Assembly (NCBI GenBank): GCA_034669145.1
Contig: JAXDNY010000281.1
Location: forward strand, 143,122-207,121
Reading direction: 5' to 3'
DNA from: PALSA-894 sp034669145
GTDB lineage: Bacteria; Pseudomonadota; Alphaproteobacteria; Rhizobiales; Xanthobacteraceae
Length of the DNA: 64,000 nucleotides
The notes below the pieces were generated by a model. It saw only the letters and a program-made list of their open reading frames with translations, made no database searches and was not told where the DNA came from. Numbering within the stretch: the first letter of the stretch is position 1; each line of letters opens with the position of its first letter. Positions 45,560-55,000 of the stretch are shown in pieces. The translations under genes and the position numbers were made by a program.

Positions 45560-45651
45560 GGAGCGCCCGAAGGGCGCGTCTCGAAGGATGGCGGCAAACG
45601 CCGGCGCCTTTGGCCATCCTTCGAGGCTCGCTTCGCTCGCGCCTCAGGAGA
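45549..45651. repeat. Dispersed palindromic repeat, family A copy 3
   Basis: Left arm CTCATCCTGAGG carries the cupin stop codon. The variable hairpin is GCGCCCGAAGGGCGC; the inner arms are CTCGAAGGATGGC and GCCATCCTTCGAG. The right outer arm is truncated to CCTCAGGA and runs into the purine-rich ribosome site of the next gene. Confidence 0.86.
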
Positions 45652-45664
45652 GGAGAGAGATGAA

Positions 45665-46369
45665 ATGAACGCCTGGGACGATCCGCGCATCGCGCGCGGC
45701 ATGGAGAAGCAGCTCGCAACCCGCCGCGCCCGTATTGCGGCGGGCGAAAAGCCCCTTGGCTGGAAAGTCGGTTTGGGCGCGCCGCCCGCGATGGAGCGGC
45801 TCAAGATCAAGGCGCCGCTCGTCGGTTTCATGATGCAGAAATCGCTGATTGCGAATGGGAGCACCACCTCGCTCGCGGGGTGGCACAAGCCGGTCGCCGA
45901 ACCCGAGATCGCGGTCTACATGGGTCAGGATCTGCCCGGCGGCGCTGACCGTGCGACAACCATCGACGCCATCGCCGGCCTCAGCCCTGCGATCGAACTG
46001 GCCGATCTCAATCCACCACCGGATGACGTCGAGGTCACGCTCGCCGCCAATATCTTTCATCGCCACGTCATCCTCGGCCCACCCGATCCCGCGCGCGCGG
46101 GCGCGAAGCTCGACGGCCTTGTGGGCCATGTGTTCCGGCGCGGCGCGCTTGCGGCCAAACAGGAAAAAGTCGAGGCCCTGATCGGGGAAATGATCGGCAT
46201 CGTGCGGCATGTGGCGGGCACGCTTGCGGCCCACGGTGAGCGCCTTCGCGCCGGCGATGTCATCATCACCGGCTCGATCGTCCCACCGCCCTTCATCGAG
46301 CCGGACGAGACCGAGTTCGCCTATGCGCTGGAGCCGATCGGAGGGCTGTCGGTGAAGTTCAGCCGTTGA
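45665..46369 (+). CDS. 2-keto-4-pentenoate hydratase/FAH-family protein
   Basis: A 234-residue protein of the MhpD/fumarylacetoacetate hydrolase fold. Recognisable are GWKVGLGAP near residues 30-38, AEPEIAVYMGQDL with metal-binding Glu near 78-81, and PAIELADLNPPPDD with the later Glu/Asp. In meta-cleavage pathways such enzymes add water to 2-hydroxypenta-2,4-dienoate. AGGAGAGGAGAGAG precedes the ATG. It lies between the MetE-like/cupin set and the second liv operon. Confidence 0.86.
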   Translation: MNAWDDPRIARGMEKQLATRRARIAAGEKPLGWKVGLGAPPAMERLKIKAPLVGFMMQKSLIANGSTTSLAGWHKPVAEPEIAVYMGQDLPGGADRATTIDAIAGLSPAIELADLNPPPDDVEVTLAANIFHRHVILGPPDPARAGAKLDGLVGHVFRRGALAAKQEKVEALIGEMIGIVRHVAGTLAAHGERLRAGDVIITGSIVPPPFIEPDETEFAYALEPIGGLSVKFSR

Positions 46370-46460
46370 CCAGCGAGACTTTCGCCAAATTGACCCTGCC
46401 GCTCAGGGTGCTACCGTCTGGCGAATAACAAGACAAACGAACTACTCAGGGAGGATTGGC

Positions 46461-47633
46461 ATGCGACACACACTCGCGGCGAGCGCGCTCGCCGTACTAC
46501 TCGGCATCGGCGCGGCGAGCGCGCAGGACACGATCAAGATCGGCGTGATCCTGCCCTATTCGGGCCAGTTCGCCGACGGCGCCGCCCAGCTCGACAATGC
46601 CATCAAGCTTTATGTGAAGCAGCATGGCGACACGGTCGCCGGCAAGAAACTCGAATTCATCCGCAAGGACACAGGCGGCATCGCGCCGGACGTCGCCAAA
46701 CGCCTCGCGCAGGAACTGATCGTGCGCGACAAGGTCGATATCCTGGCGGGCTTTCTGCTCACGCCCAATGCGCTCGCGGCCGGCGACGTCTCCGAGCAGG
46801 GCAAGAAATTCATGGTGGTCATGAACGCCGCCACTTCGATCATCACCACCAAGTCGCCCTACATGGTGCGCACCTCGCTCACCACGCCGCAGCTCAACGG
46901 CTCGCTTGGCACCTGGGCCTACAAGACCGGCATCCGCAAGGTCTACACCATGGTGTCGGACTTCGGTCCCGGCATCGACGCCGAAGGCGCGTTCATCCGC
47001 GCATTCAAGGAGGCGGGCGGCGAGATCGTCGGCTCGGTGAAGATGCCGGTGGCGAACCCGGACTTCTCCGCCTTCGTGCAGCGCGCCAAGGATCTGAACC
47101 CCGAGTCGATCTACATCTGGGTTCCGGGCGGCGCGCAGCCGCCCGCGCTCGGCAAGGCGATGGCGGAACGCGGCATCGATCCGCAGAAGGTCAAGGTGCT
47201 CGGACAGGGCGAGGTGACCGACGACGCCGCGCTGAAGAGCATGGGCGATGCCGCGCTCGGCATCATCACGGCATTCCACTACGACCCGACCCACGATTCG
47301 GCGATGAACAAGAGATTCGTCGCGGACTACAACGAAGCCTATGGGCGCAATCCGGACTTCTTCTCGATCGGCGGCTGGGACGGCATGAACGCGATCTACG
47401 CCGCACTGAAGAAAACCAATGGCAACGCCGACGCCGAGGCGCTGATCGGCGCCGTGAAGGGCATGGCGTGGGAGAGTCCGCGCGGCCCGATCTCGATCGA
47501 TCCCGAAACGCGCGACATCATCCAGACGGTCTACATCCGGCGCGTCGAAAAGGTCGGCGGCAAGGTGGTGAACGTCGAGTTCGACAAGGTCGAGAACGTC
47601 AAGGACCCCGTGAAGGCGGCGATGAAGAAATAG
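46461..47633 (+). CDS. livK: Branched-chain-type ABC transporter substrate-binding protein (second system)
   Basis: A 390-residue binding protein with a 21-residue Sec signal ending ASAQ and the mature start DTIKIGVILPYSGQFADGA, typical of the LivK family. GGGAGGATT precedes the ATG. The 90 bases upstream contain TTGACC followed by TACCGT at 16 bases, a weak promoter candidate. First gene of the second complete liv operon; the binding protein resembles those for aromatic acids as much as those for amino acids. Confidence 0.92.
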   Translation: MRHTLAASALAVLLGIGAASAQDTIKIGVILPYSGQFADGAAQLDNAIKLYVKQHGDTVAGKKLEFIRKDTGGIAPDVAKRLAQELIVRDKVDILAGFLLTPNALAAGDVSEQGKKFMVVMNAATSIITTKSPYMVRTSLTTPQLNGSLGTWAYKTGIRKVYTMVSDFGPGIDAEGAFIRAFKEAGGEIVGSVKMPVANPDFSAFVQRAKDLNPESIYIWVPGGAQPPALGKAMAERGIDPQKVKVLGQGEVTDDAALKSMGDAALGIITAFHYDPTHDSAMNKRFVADYNEAYGRNPDFFSIGGWDGMNAIYAALKKTNGNADAEALIGAVKGMAWESPRGPISIDPETRDIIQTVYIRRVEKVGGKVVNVEFDKVENVKDPVKAAMKK

Positions 47634-47664
47634 CCCGCCGGCTGGGGGGAGGCGGCAGCATTCC

Positions 47665-48528
47665 ATGATCGGTCCGGTGATCGGCGTCCTGTTCGACGGC
47701 TTTGCTTACGGAATGCTGCTGTTCCTGCTGTCGGTCGGGCTCTCCGTCACGCTGGGGATGATGAATTTCGTCAACCTGGCGCACTGCGCATTCGCGATGC
47801 TCGGAGGGTACGTCACCGTCACGTTGATGAACCGCTTCGGCTGGCCGTTTCTTGCGACCTTGCCGTTCGCGTTTCTCGTGACGGCGCTGGTGAGCATCGT
47901 GTTCGAGCGCGTGCTCTACCGCCGGCTCTATCGGGCGAGCGATCTCGATCAGGTGCTGCTGACGATCGGGCTCGCCTTCGTCTCGGTGGCGGTCGCGGCC
48001 TACGTCTACGGCACCATCCAGCAGCCGGTGCAGATGCCGTCCTATCTGCGCGGTTCGGTGACAATCCTGGGCGTGGGCTTGGGCATTTACCGGCTGTTCC
48101 TCGTCGCCGTCGCGCTGGCGATCACGCTGCTGCTGGTCGCCGTGCTCGAATACACCCGCTTCGGCGCGCAGGTGCGTGCCGCGGTCGACAACCAGCGCAT
48201 GGCGCGCGGCCTCGGCATCAATGTTGACGGCGCCTTCGCCTTCACCTTCGCGCTTGGAAGCGGGCTTGCCGGCCTCGGCGGCGCGCTCGCGATCGAGATC
48301 GTCGGACTCGATCCGTCGTTCGCGTTCACCTACCTGATCTATGTGCTGATCGTGGTATCGGTCGGCGGGCTCGGCTCGATCGGCGGATCGTTCGCCGCAG
48401 CGACCTTGATCGGCATCAGCGATGTGGCCGGCAAATACTACGTTCCCGAACTCGGCGCGTTCCTGATCTATCTGGTGATGGTCGTGCTGCTGATGTGGCG
48501 GCCGGCCGGACTCTTCGGGCGGCGATGA
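47665..48528 (+). CDS. livH: Branched-chain-type ABC transporter permease LivH (second system)
   Basis: A 287-residue permease with the hallmark LSVTLGMMNFVNLAHCAF near residues 26-43 and the later GGLGSIGGSFAAATLIG. The conserved Gly-His of LivH is Ala-His-Cys here. GGGGGAGG lies about 15 bases before the ATG. Its stop overlaps livM by four bases. Confidence 0.92.
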   Translation: MIGPVIGVLFDGFAYGMLLFLLSVGLSVTLGMMNFVNLAHCAFAMLGGYVTVTLMNRFGWPFLATLPFAFLVTALVSIVFERVLYRRLYRASDLDQVLLTIGLAFVSVAVAAYVYGTIQQPVQMPSYLRGSVTILGVGLGIYRLFLVAVALAITLLLVAVLEYTRFGAQVRAAVDNQRMARGLGINVDGAFAFTFALGSGLAGLGGALAIEIVGLDPSFAFTYLIYVLIVVSVGGLGSIGGSFAAATLIGISDVAGKYYVPELGAFLIYLVMVVLLMWRPAGLFGRR

Positions 48529-49529
48529 TGTCAGTGACGGCCGCTTCGCCGCACGCCTATCTGGAGCGCCAGGCGCGCTGGACCTGGATCGAGGTCGCGT
48601 TCTGGGCGGCGGCCTTGCTGCCGTTCTGGCTGACGCCGAACTATCTCGTGCTCGCGAGCCAGATCGCCATCACGGCACTGTTTGCGCTCTCGCTCGACCT
48701 GATCCTCGGTTACGCCGGCATCGTGTCGCTCGGCCATGCGGCGTTCTTCGGGCTTGGCGCCTATACGGCGGGGCTCGCCGCCAAGCATGGCTGGGGCGAG
48801 CCGATCAGCGGGCTGATGCTCGGGGCGCTCGTCGCCGGCATCGTCGGCTACGCGTCGAGCTTCATCATTTCGCGCTTCCGCCATCTCGCGCTGATCATGA
48901 TCACGCTCGGCATGGGGCTTCTTCTGAAAGAGGCGGCGAACAGCGCAAGCTGGCTGACCGGCGGCGCCGACGGCCTGCAGGGCGTGAAGATGTGGCCGAT
49001 CTTCAACACGTTTCGTTTCGATCTCTATGGTTATGTGGCCTACACGTATTCGCTGATCGTGCTGTTTCTCGTTTTCCTCGTTGCGCGGCGCATCATCCAC
49101 TCGCCGTTCGGCCTTTCGCTGCGCGGCATCCGCGAGAATCCGCTGCGGATGCCGGCGCTCGGCGCATCGAGCCGCGCGCATTTGCGCAAGATCTACACCA
49201 TCTCCGCCGTGATGGCCGGCATCGCCGGCGCGCTGCTCGCGCAAACCACCGAGACCGTCTCGCTCGCATCGATTGATTTCGAACGTTCGGCCGATGTGCT
49301 GGTGATGCTGATTCTCGGCGGCGCGGGGCACCTCTACGGCGGACTCGTCGGCGCGATCATCTTCATGGTGGCGCGCGACCAGTTCTCCGGCAACACGCCG
49401 CAGTTCTGGTATTTCTGGATCGGCACGCTGCTGGTCGCGGTGGTGATGTTCCTGCCGAACGGAATCCTGGGCGGCCTCGCAAAGCTTGTATCGACTTGGC
49501 GCGGAAGTTTTTGGCGGGGCAAATCGTGA
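48525..49529 (+). CDS. livM: Branched-chain-type ABC transporter permease LivM (second system)
   Basis: A 334-residue permease with the family segment AGIVSLGHAAFFGLGAYTAG near residues 64-83 and GGAGHLYGGLVGAIIFM near the end. Two ATG codons stand in a row at 48525 and 48528; the first overlaps the livH stop as ATGA and is taken as start. It pairs with LivH. Confidence 0.92.
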   Translation: MMSVTAASPHAYLERQARWTWIEVAFWAAALLPFWLTPNYLVLASQIAITALFALSLDLILGYAGIVSLGHAAFFGLGAYTAGLAAKHGWGEPISGLMLGALVAGIVGYASSFIISRFRHLALIMITLGMGLLLKEAANSASWLTGGADGLQGVKMWPIFNTFRFDLYGYVAYTYSLIVLFLVFLVARRIIHSPFGLSLRGIRENPLRMPALGASSRAHLRKIYTISAVMAGIAGALLAQTTETVSLASIDFERSADVLVMLILGGAGHLYGGLVGAIIFMVARDQFSGNTPQFWYFWIGTLLVAVVMFLPNGILGGLAKLVSTWRGSFWRGKS

Positions 49530-50290
49530 GCGCGCTCTCCACGCGCGGGCTCGACAAGAGCTTCGGCTCGCTGGTCGTCGCCAGCGACATCTCGTTCGAC
49601 CTGCCGCAAGGCGCGCGCCACGCGCTGATCGGCCCGAACGGCGCAGGCAAGACCACGCTGATCAACCTGATGACCGGGATGCTGCGGCCGGACGCAGGTG
49701 AAATCCGGCTCGGCGACGAAGAGATCACCGCGCTCCCGCCCGAAAAGCGCGTCAGTCGCGGGCTGGTGCGCACCTTCCAGATCAACACGCTGTTCCCCAA
49801 TCTCAACGCGCTCGAAGCCGTCACGCTCGCGGTGTGCGAGCGAGAGGGCGTGGCGCGCGCCTGGTGGCAGCGCGTTTCCGCCTACCCGTCGGCTGTCGAT
49901 GAAGCGCACGCCATTCTGTCGTCGCTGATGCTCGGCGCCGATTGCTACCGGCCGACGCGCGAACTGCCCTACGGCCGCCAGCGCCTCCTTGAAATCGCGC
50001 TCGCGCTCGCCACCCGGCCGAAGGTGCTGCTGCTCGACGAGCCGGCCGCGGGCGTGCCGCGCGACGAGAGCGCCGAGCTGTTCGCCGCGATCTCCAACCT
50101 GTCGCGCGACATTACGGTGCTGTTTATCGAGCACGACATGAATTTCGTGTTCCGTTTTGCGAGCCGCATCATCGTGATGGTCGGCGGGCGCATCCTGCTC
50201 GAGGGTACGCCCGAGGAAGTCGCCGCCGACCCGCGCGTGCGCGAGGTCTATCTCGGCAAATCGCATCGCGACGGTCTACGTCATGGCTGA
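49526..50290 (+). CDS. livG: Branched-chain-type ABC transporter ATPase LivG (second system)
   Basis: A 254-residue ATPase with Walker A GPNGAGKTT near residue 39, the LivG-type signature LPYGRQRLLEIALAL near 146 and Walker B VLLLDEPAAG near 166. The GTG at 49526 overlaps the livM stop (GTGA). A frame from 49496 exists but lies inside livM. Its stop overlaps the livF start by eight bases, exactly as in the first liv operon. Confidence 0.92.
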   Translation: MSALSTRGLDKSFGSLVVASDISFDLPQGARHALIGPNGAGKTTLINLMTGMLRPDAGEIRLGDEEITALPPEKRVSRGLVRTFQINTLFPNLNALEAVTLAVCEREGVARAWWQRVSAYPSAVDEAHAILSSLMLGADCYRPTRELPYGRQRLLEIALALATRPKVLLLDEPAAGVPRDESAELFAAISNLSRDITVLFIEHDMNFVFRFASRIIVMVGGRILLEGTPEEVAADPRVREVYLGKSHRDGLRHG

Positions 50291-51008
50291 ACCGCTGCTC
50301 GCGCTCAACGAGGTGCGCGCCGGCTACGGCGACGCGGTCGTACTCGACGGCATTTCGCTGGAAGTGCCGGACGGGGGCAGCCTTGCGGTGCTCGGCCGCA
50401 ACGGCGTCGGCAAGTCGACGTTGCTGCTCACCATCATGGGCTTCACCCATGTGACGCGCGGCACGATTCGCGCCGCGGGCGCGGACCTCACCGCTGTGCC
50501 GCCGCATCGGCGCGCGCGCGCTGGACTCGGCTGGGTCGCGCAGGAGCGCGAGATTTTTCCCTCACTGAGTGTCGAGGAAAACCTCACCGTCGCCTCGCGC
50601 CCGGGCCGCTGGGACCTGAAAGCAGTCTACGGCCTGTTCCCGCGCCTTGCCGAGCGGTGCACCAACATGGGCAATCAGCTCTCCGGCGGCGAGCAGCAGA
50701 TGCTGGCGATCGCGCGCGCCTTAATGACCAACCCTGCGCTGCTGCTGCTCGACGAGCCGCTCGAAGGGTTGGCGCCGATCATTGTCGAGGAATTGAGCGC
50801 CGCCATCGGCCGCATGATCAAGGACGAGGGCACCGCTGTCATTCTGGTCGAGCAGCACGCCGAAGTGGTGTTGTCGCTGACGCAGGAGGCCGTCGTAATG
50901 GAGCGCGGCATCATCGTGCACCGCGCGCCGTCGCGCGAACTGCTCAACGATGCCGCGACGCTCGACCGGCTGATCGGGCTGCGGATCGACTCTCAGACCT
51001 CATCCTGA
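50283..51008 (+). CDS. livF: Branched-chain-type ABC transporter ATPase LivF (second system)
   Basis: A 241-residue ATPase: Walker A GRNGVGKST near residue 38, signature LSGGEQQ near 132 and Walker B LLLLDEP near 153. It begins ATGGCTGA, overlapping livG by eight bases. The last residues TSS and the stop codon are supplied by the left arm of a family A repeat. Confidence 0.92.
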   Translation: MAEPLLALNEVRAGYGDAVVLDGISLEVPDGGSLAVLGRNGVGKSTLLLTIMGFTHVTRGTIRAAGADLTAVPPHRRARAGLGWVAQEREIFPSLSVEENLTVASRPGRWDLKAVYGLFPRLAERCTNMGNQLSGGEQQMLAIARALMTNPALLLLDEPLEGLAPIIVEELSAAIGRMIKDEGTAVILVEQHAEVVLSLTQEAVVMERGIIVHRAPSRELLNDAATLDRLIGLRIDSQTSS

Positions 51009-51105
51009 GGAGCCCGGCGAAGCCGGGCGTCTCGAAGGATGGCGGCAAACTCCAGGCCTGCGGCCATCCTTCGAGGCTCGCTGCGCTCGCACCTCAGGAT
51101 GAGGT
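50998..51105. repeat. Dispersed palindromic repeat, family A copy 4
   Basis: Outer arms CCTCATCCTGAGG and CCTCAGGATGAGG, variable hairpin GCCCGGCGAAGCCGGGC, inner arms CTCGAAGGATGGC and GCCATCCTTCGAG, second variable hairpin GGCTCGCTGCGCTCGC. It contains the livF stop and lies at a convergent junction, so it may terminate both transcripts. Confidence 0.87.
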
Positions 51106-51120
51106 GCGGTGTTGGGGCGC

Positions 51121-52011
51121 TTAATCCGCCAGCGTCACGATCGCGCCCTCGTACGGCTTCACGCCCATGCCGGTGTCGGCGAAGATGCCGTGATCGGCGA
51201 TCCACTTGCGCGACTCTTCGAACACCTCGCGCGAATAGGTCTCGAAGACCAGCCGCTCGCCCGGTCCCCAGCGTCGCGTGTCCATGCGGGCATGGAATTG
51301 CGTCGGGAATTCGCGCTTGTAGTAGTGCGTATAGAGCTCGTGCCGCACGTCGATGTCGCGTTGCGCGCGGCGCAGCGCGCGGAAGAATTTGCGCAGGTCT
51401 TCCGGATCGGGATTGCCGGTGATCATCGTGGCGATCATGAAGGTGTTGTCGATGATCTTGCGGAAGCCAAGTTGCTCGGCGAAGTAATACGGCCCCGAGA
51501 ACAGCGCGCACGCCGGCAGCTTGCCGTCGACCAGGAGTTCCATGCGGCGGAACAGCATGCCGTCGTTGAACGACAGGTTGATCTTGTCGGCCGGCATGAA
51601 CTGCTCGAGCGCCTGGATGGTCGAATAGTGGCTGCCCGACTGGTAGCCGACCGAGATCGGCACGCCGGCGAGATCCTCCGGCGTGTGGACCGGTGAATCG
51701 GCCGGCACGAACACACCCGACGGCGCAACCGAATAGACGTCCGCGTAGAGCTTGCCGTGGCCGCTGGTGGCCGCGACGTTCACGGTCCAGTGGCAGGCGC
51801 AGCTGATGTCGGACTTGCGGCCCTCTTCGAACGACTGATAGGCGCCGACCTTGTCGCCCTTGTCGTGAATCTTGCCGCCGGTCGCCTGCACTTCCTCGCG
51901 GAACTCGTAATCCAAACCTTCGTCCCGGAAGTAACCCTTCTCCTCGGCGACCCACTCCTGCAGCCGGAAGTGCGGCTGGATGATGAATTTCTGGTTGCGC
52001 AGGATGTCCAT
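51121..52011 (-). CDS. NMT1/SsuA-like binding-protein-fold protein without signal peptide, orphan
   Basis: A 296-residue protein of the type-2 periplasmic binding fold (PHFRLQEWVAEEKGYFRDEGLDYEF at the start, cited as PHFRLQEWVAEEKGYF; HTPEDLAGVPISVGYQSGSH in the middle). No signal peptide is present from the ATG at 52011, which has GGGAGAA upstream; a longer frame to 52065 also lacks one. No permease or ATPase is adjacent. It may be cytoplasmic and enzymatic, as Pht5-type relatives are, or its export is missed. Confidence 0.78.
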   Translation of the reverse strand: MDILRNQKFIIQPHFRLQEWVAEEKGYFRDEGLDYEFREEVQATGGKIHDKGDKVGAYQSFEEGRKSDISCACHWTVNVAATSGHGKLYADVYSVAPSGVFVPADSPVHTPEDLAGVPISVGYQSGSHYSTIQALEQFMPADKINLSFNDGMLFRRMELLVDGKLPACALFSGPYYFAEQLGFRKIIDNTFMIATMITGNPDPEDLRKFFRALRRAQRDIDVRHELYTHYYKREFPTQFHARMDTRRWGPGERLVFETYSREVFEESRKWIADHGIFADTGMGVKPYEGAIVTLAD

Positions 52012-52085
52012 GGCGTTCTCCCGGAGATTTCCCGGCAGCAAACAGGCTGGACGGGCCAGCGTCAATTCACATTCCGGCTATGGCC

Positions 52086-55000
52086 TCAGTGGAAATTGCG
52101 CCCCTTCGGCATCACTTTGGCGGTCCGTGCCGCCACGTCGCCTGCCCCGGCGGGCAACTCCCTAAACAGGGTCACCAGCGAGTCTCCGCTGCGCGGATGC
52201 CGATGCCGCTCGACCGGCGGGCGGCGCGCTTCATCGGCATGGGCCAGAGCGTTGATGAATTCATCGTCCGACAGCCGGCGCAGCAGCGGCGTCAGATCCT
52301 CGATGTGCTCCATCACCACATGGATCACCCCCGACGCGCTCTGCAGCGGTCCGGTGACGGCGACGAGGCGCGCGCCGATCACCACCGGGCGGAATTGCTC
52401 GAATGCGCGCGCCCACACGATCGTGTTGGCGATGCCCGTTTCGTCCTCCAAGGTCATGAATATAACGCCCTTGGCGGTGCCGGGCCGCTGGCGTACCAGC
52501 ACGAGTCCCGCGACCGTGACGCGTTCGCCGGAGCGAATGCCCGGCAGCATCTCATGCCGCGTGATGCCGCGCCGATCGAGATCGCCGCGCAGGAACGAGA
52601 CCGGGTGCGCCTTGAGCGAGAGATGCAGGTGGCGATAGTCCTCGACCACCTGCGCGCCCGGCGGCATCGGCGGCAACGCGACGTCCGGCTCCATCTCGGG
52701 CATCGCGACGCGGCGGAACAGCGGCAGGTCGTCCTTGTCGCCCGCGCGTTGCAGGGCGCGCACGGCCCACAAGGCATCGCGCCGCGAAAGCCCGAGCGAG
52801 CCGAAAGCGTCGGCATTGGCGAGCCGCTCCAGCACGGACGGCGGCAGCCGCGTGCGCAGCCACAGATCGCGCACCGAGTCGAAGCCGCGTCCGCGCGAGG
52901 ATTCGATGATCTTGCCATGGTCCTCGGAGAAGCCGCTGATCTGGCGGAAGCCGAGGCGCATTGTGTGCGTGGTGCGGATGTGGGGTTTCATGGAGGCGTG
53001 GCGCATTTGCAGCACACCCCGCGGCGCTGGCGTGTCTTCCAGCGTGCAATCCCAGTCGGAAAGATTCACATCCGCCGGGCGCACCTCGACGCCGTGCTCG
53101 CGCGCGTCGCGCACGATCTGCGCCGGCGCATAGAAACCCATCGGCTGGCTGTTGAGCAGCGCGGCGGCGAACACGTCGGGGTAGTAGCACTTCATCCAGC
53201 ACGAGACGTAGACGAGGTTGGCAAAGCTTGCCGCGTGGCTTTCCGGGAAGCCGTATTCGCCAAAGCCGCGGATCTGGTCGAAGCAGCTTTCGACGAATTT
53301 CGGATCGTATCCGCGCTCCGTCATCCCCTTGATGAACTTGTCCTTGAAATTTTGGATGGTTCCCATCCGCCGGAAGGTCGCCATCGCGCGGCGCAGTCCA
53401 TTCGCCTCGTCCGGCATGAACTTCGCCGCCACGATGGCGATGCGCATCGCCTGTTCCTGGAATAACGGAATGCCCAGCGTCTTGTGCAGGATGCTGCGCA
53501 ATTCGTCTTTTTTGTCAGGATGAAGAGACGGAAACGGATAATCCGGCTCCACCTTCGTCTCGCGAAATTTCTCGCGCCGTTGCAGATAAGGGTGAACCAT
53601 CTTCCCCTGAATCGGTCCCGGCCGCACGATCGCGACCTCGATGACGAGGTCGTAGAAGTTTTCCGGGCGGAGCCGCGGCAGCATCGACATCTGCGCGCGG
53701 CTTTCGATCTGGAACACGCCGATCGTGTCGGCGCGCTGGATCATGCGGTAAACGGGCGTGCGTTCGGCCTCGTCTTCCTGCTCTTTTCCTTTTCTGATGT
53801 ACTCACGCTGCAAGATTGCCGGAATCGTTTCGGGCAGGCGGTAGTGCTCCCGCAGGAGATCGAAGCTACGCCGCAGGCACGACAGCATCCCGAGCCCCAG
53901 CACATCGACCTTCAAAAGCCGCAACGAATCGAGATCGTCCTTGTCCCACTCGATCGCGGTGCGCTCGTCCATCGCGGCGTTCTCGACCGGCACGACCTCG
54001 TCGATCCGCGAGCGCGTGATGAGGAATCCGCCGACATGCTGCGAGAGATGCCGCGGCGTATCGATCAGCTCCTCGGCAAGCTCCATCACCCGGTTAAGCC
54101 GCGGATCGGAGGGATCGAGACCCGCCTTGCGCGCCTCTTGCTCTTTCACGCCCGATTGCGACCATCCCCACAGCATGCCGGCGAGCGCACCGACAGTGTC
54201 GTCCGAGAGCCCGAACGCCTTGCCGACCTCGCGGATCGCGCTGCGGCCGCGATAGCAGATGACGGTCGCGGCAAGGTTCGCGTGATGGCGGCCGTATTTG
54301 TTGTAGATGTGCTGGATCACTTCCTCGCGGCGCTCGTGCTCGAAGTCGACGTCGATGTCAGGAGGCTCCTTGCGTTCCTCGGCGACGAAACGCTCGAACA
54401 GCAGGTCGACCTTTTCCGGATCGACTTCGGTGATCTCCAGGCAGTAGCAGATCACGGAGTTCGCGGCTGAGCCGCGCCCCTGACAGAGGATGCCTTTCGA
54501 GCGCGCGAAGCGGACGATGTCGTGGACAGTCAGGAAATACGGCGCGTAATGAAGACCCGACGTGATCCTCAGTTCCTTGTTGAGCGCCGCGCGAACGTCC
54601 CCTCTGGCTCCATTGGGATAGCGCTTGCGGTATCCGGCCTCGACCAGCGCCACAAGCGCGTCCTGCGGGTTTGCGAATCCTTCACGGTTCTCGTCGGGGT
54701 ATTCGGTCTTCTTGAGCTCTTCGAGTGAGAAATTGCAGCGGTCGAGAAAGCGTAGTGTCTGATCGATCGCCTCCGGCGCGCGGCGGAACAGCCGCGCCAT
54801 TTCCTGCGGTGACTTGAGATGCCGCTCCGCATTCGTTTCAAGCAGGCGTCCGGCTTTGTCGATGGTGATGTGCTCGCGGATGCAGGTCATCACATCCTGC
54901 AAGGGACGCCGCTCCGGCGCATGATAGAGCACGTCGTTCACGGCGATCAGTGGGATGAAAGCTCTCTCGGCGATCGCCTTGAGACGCGCGAGGCGGCGGC

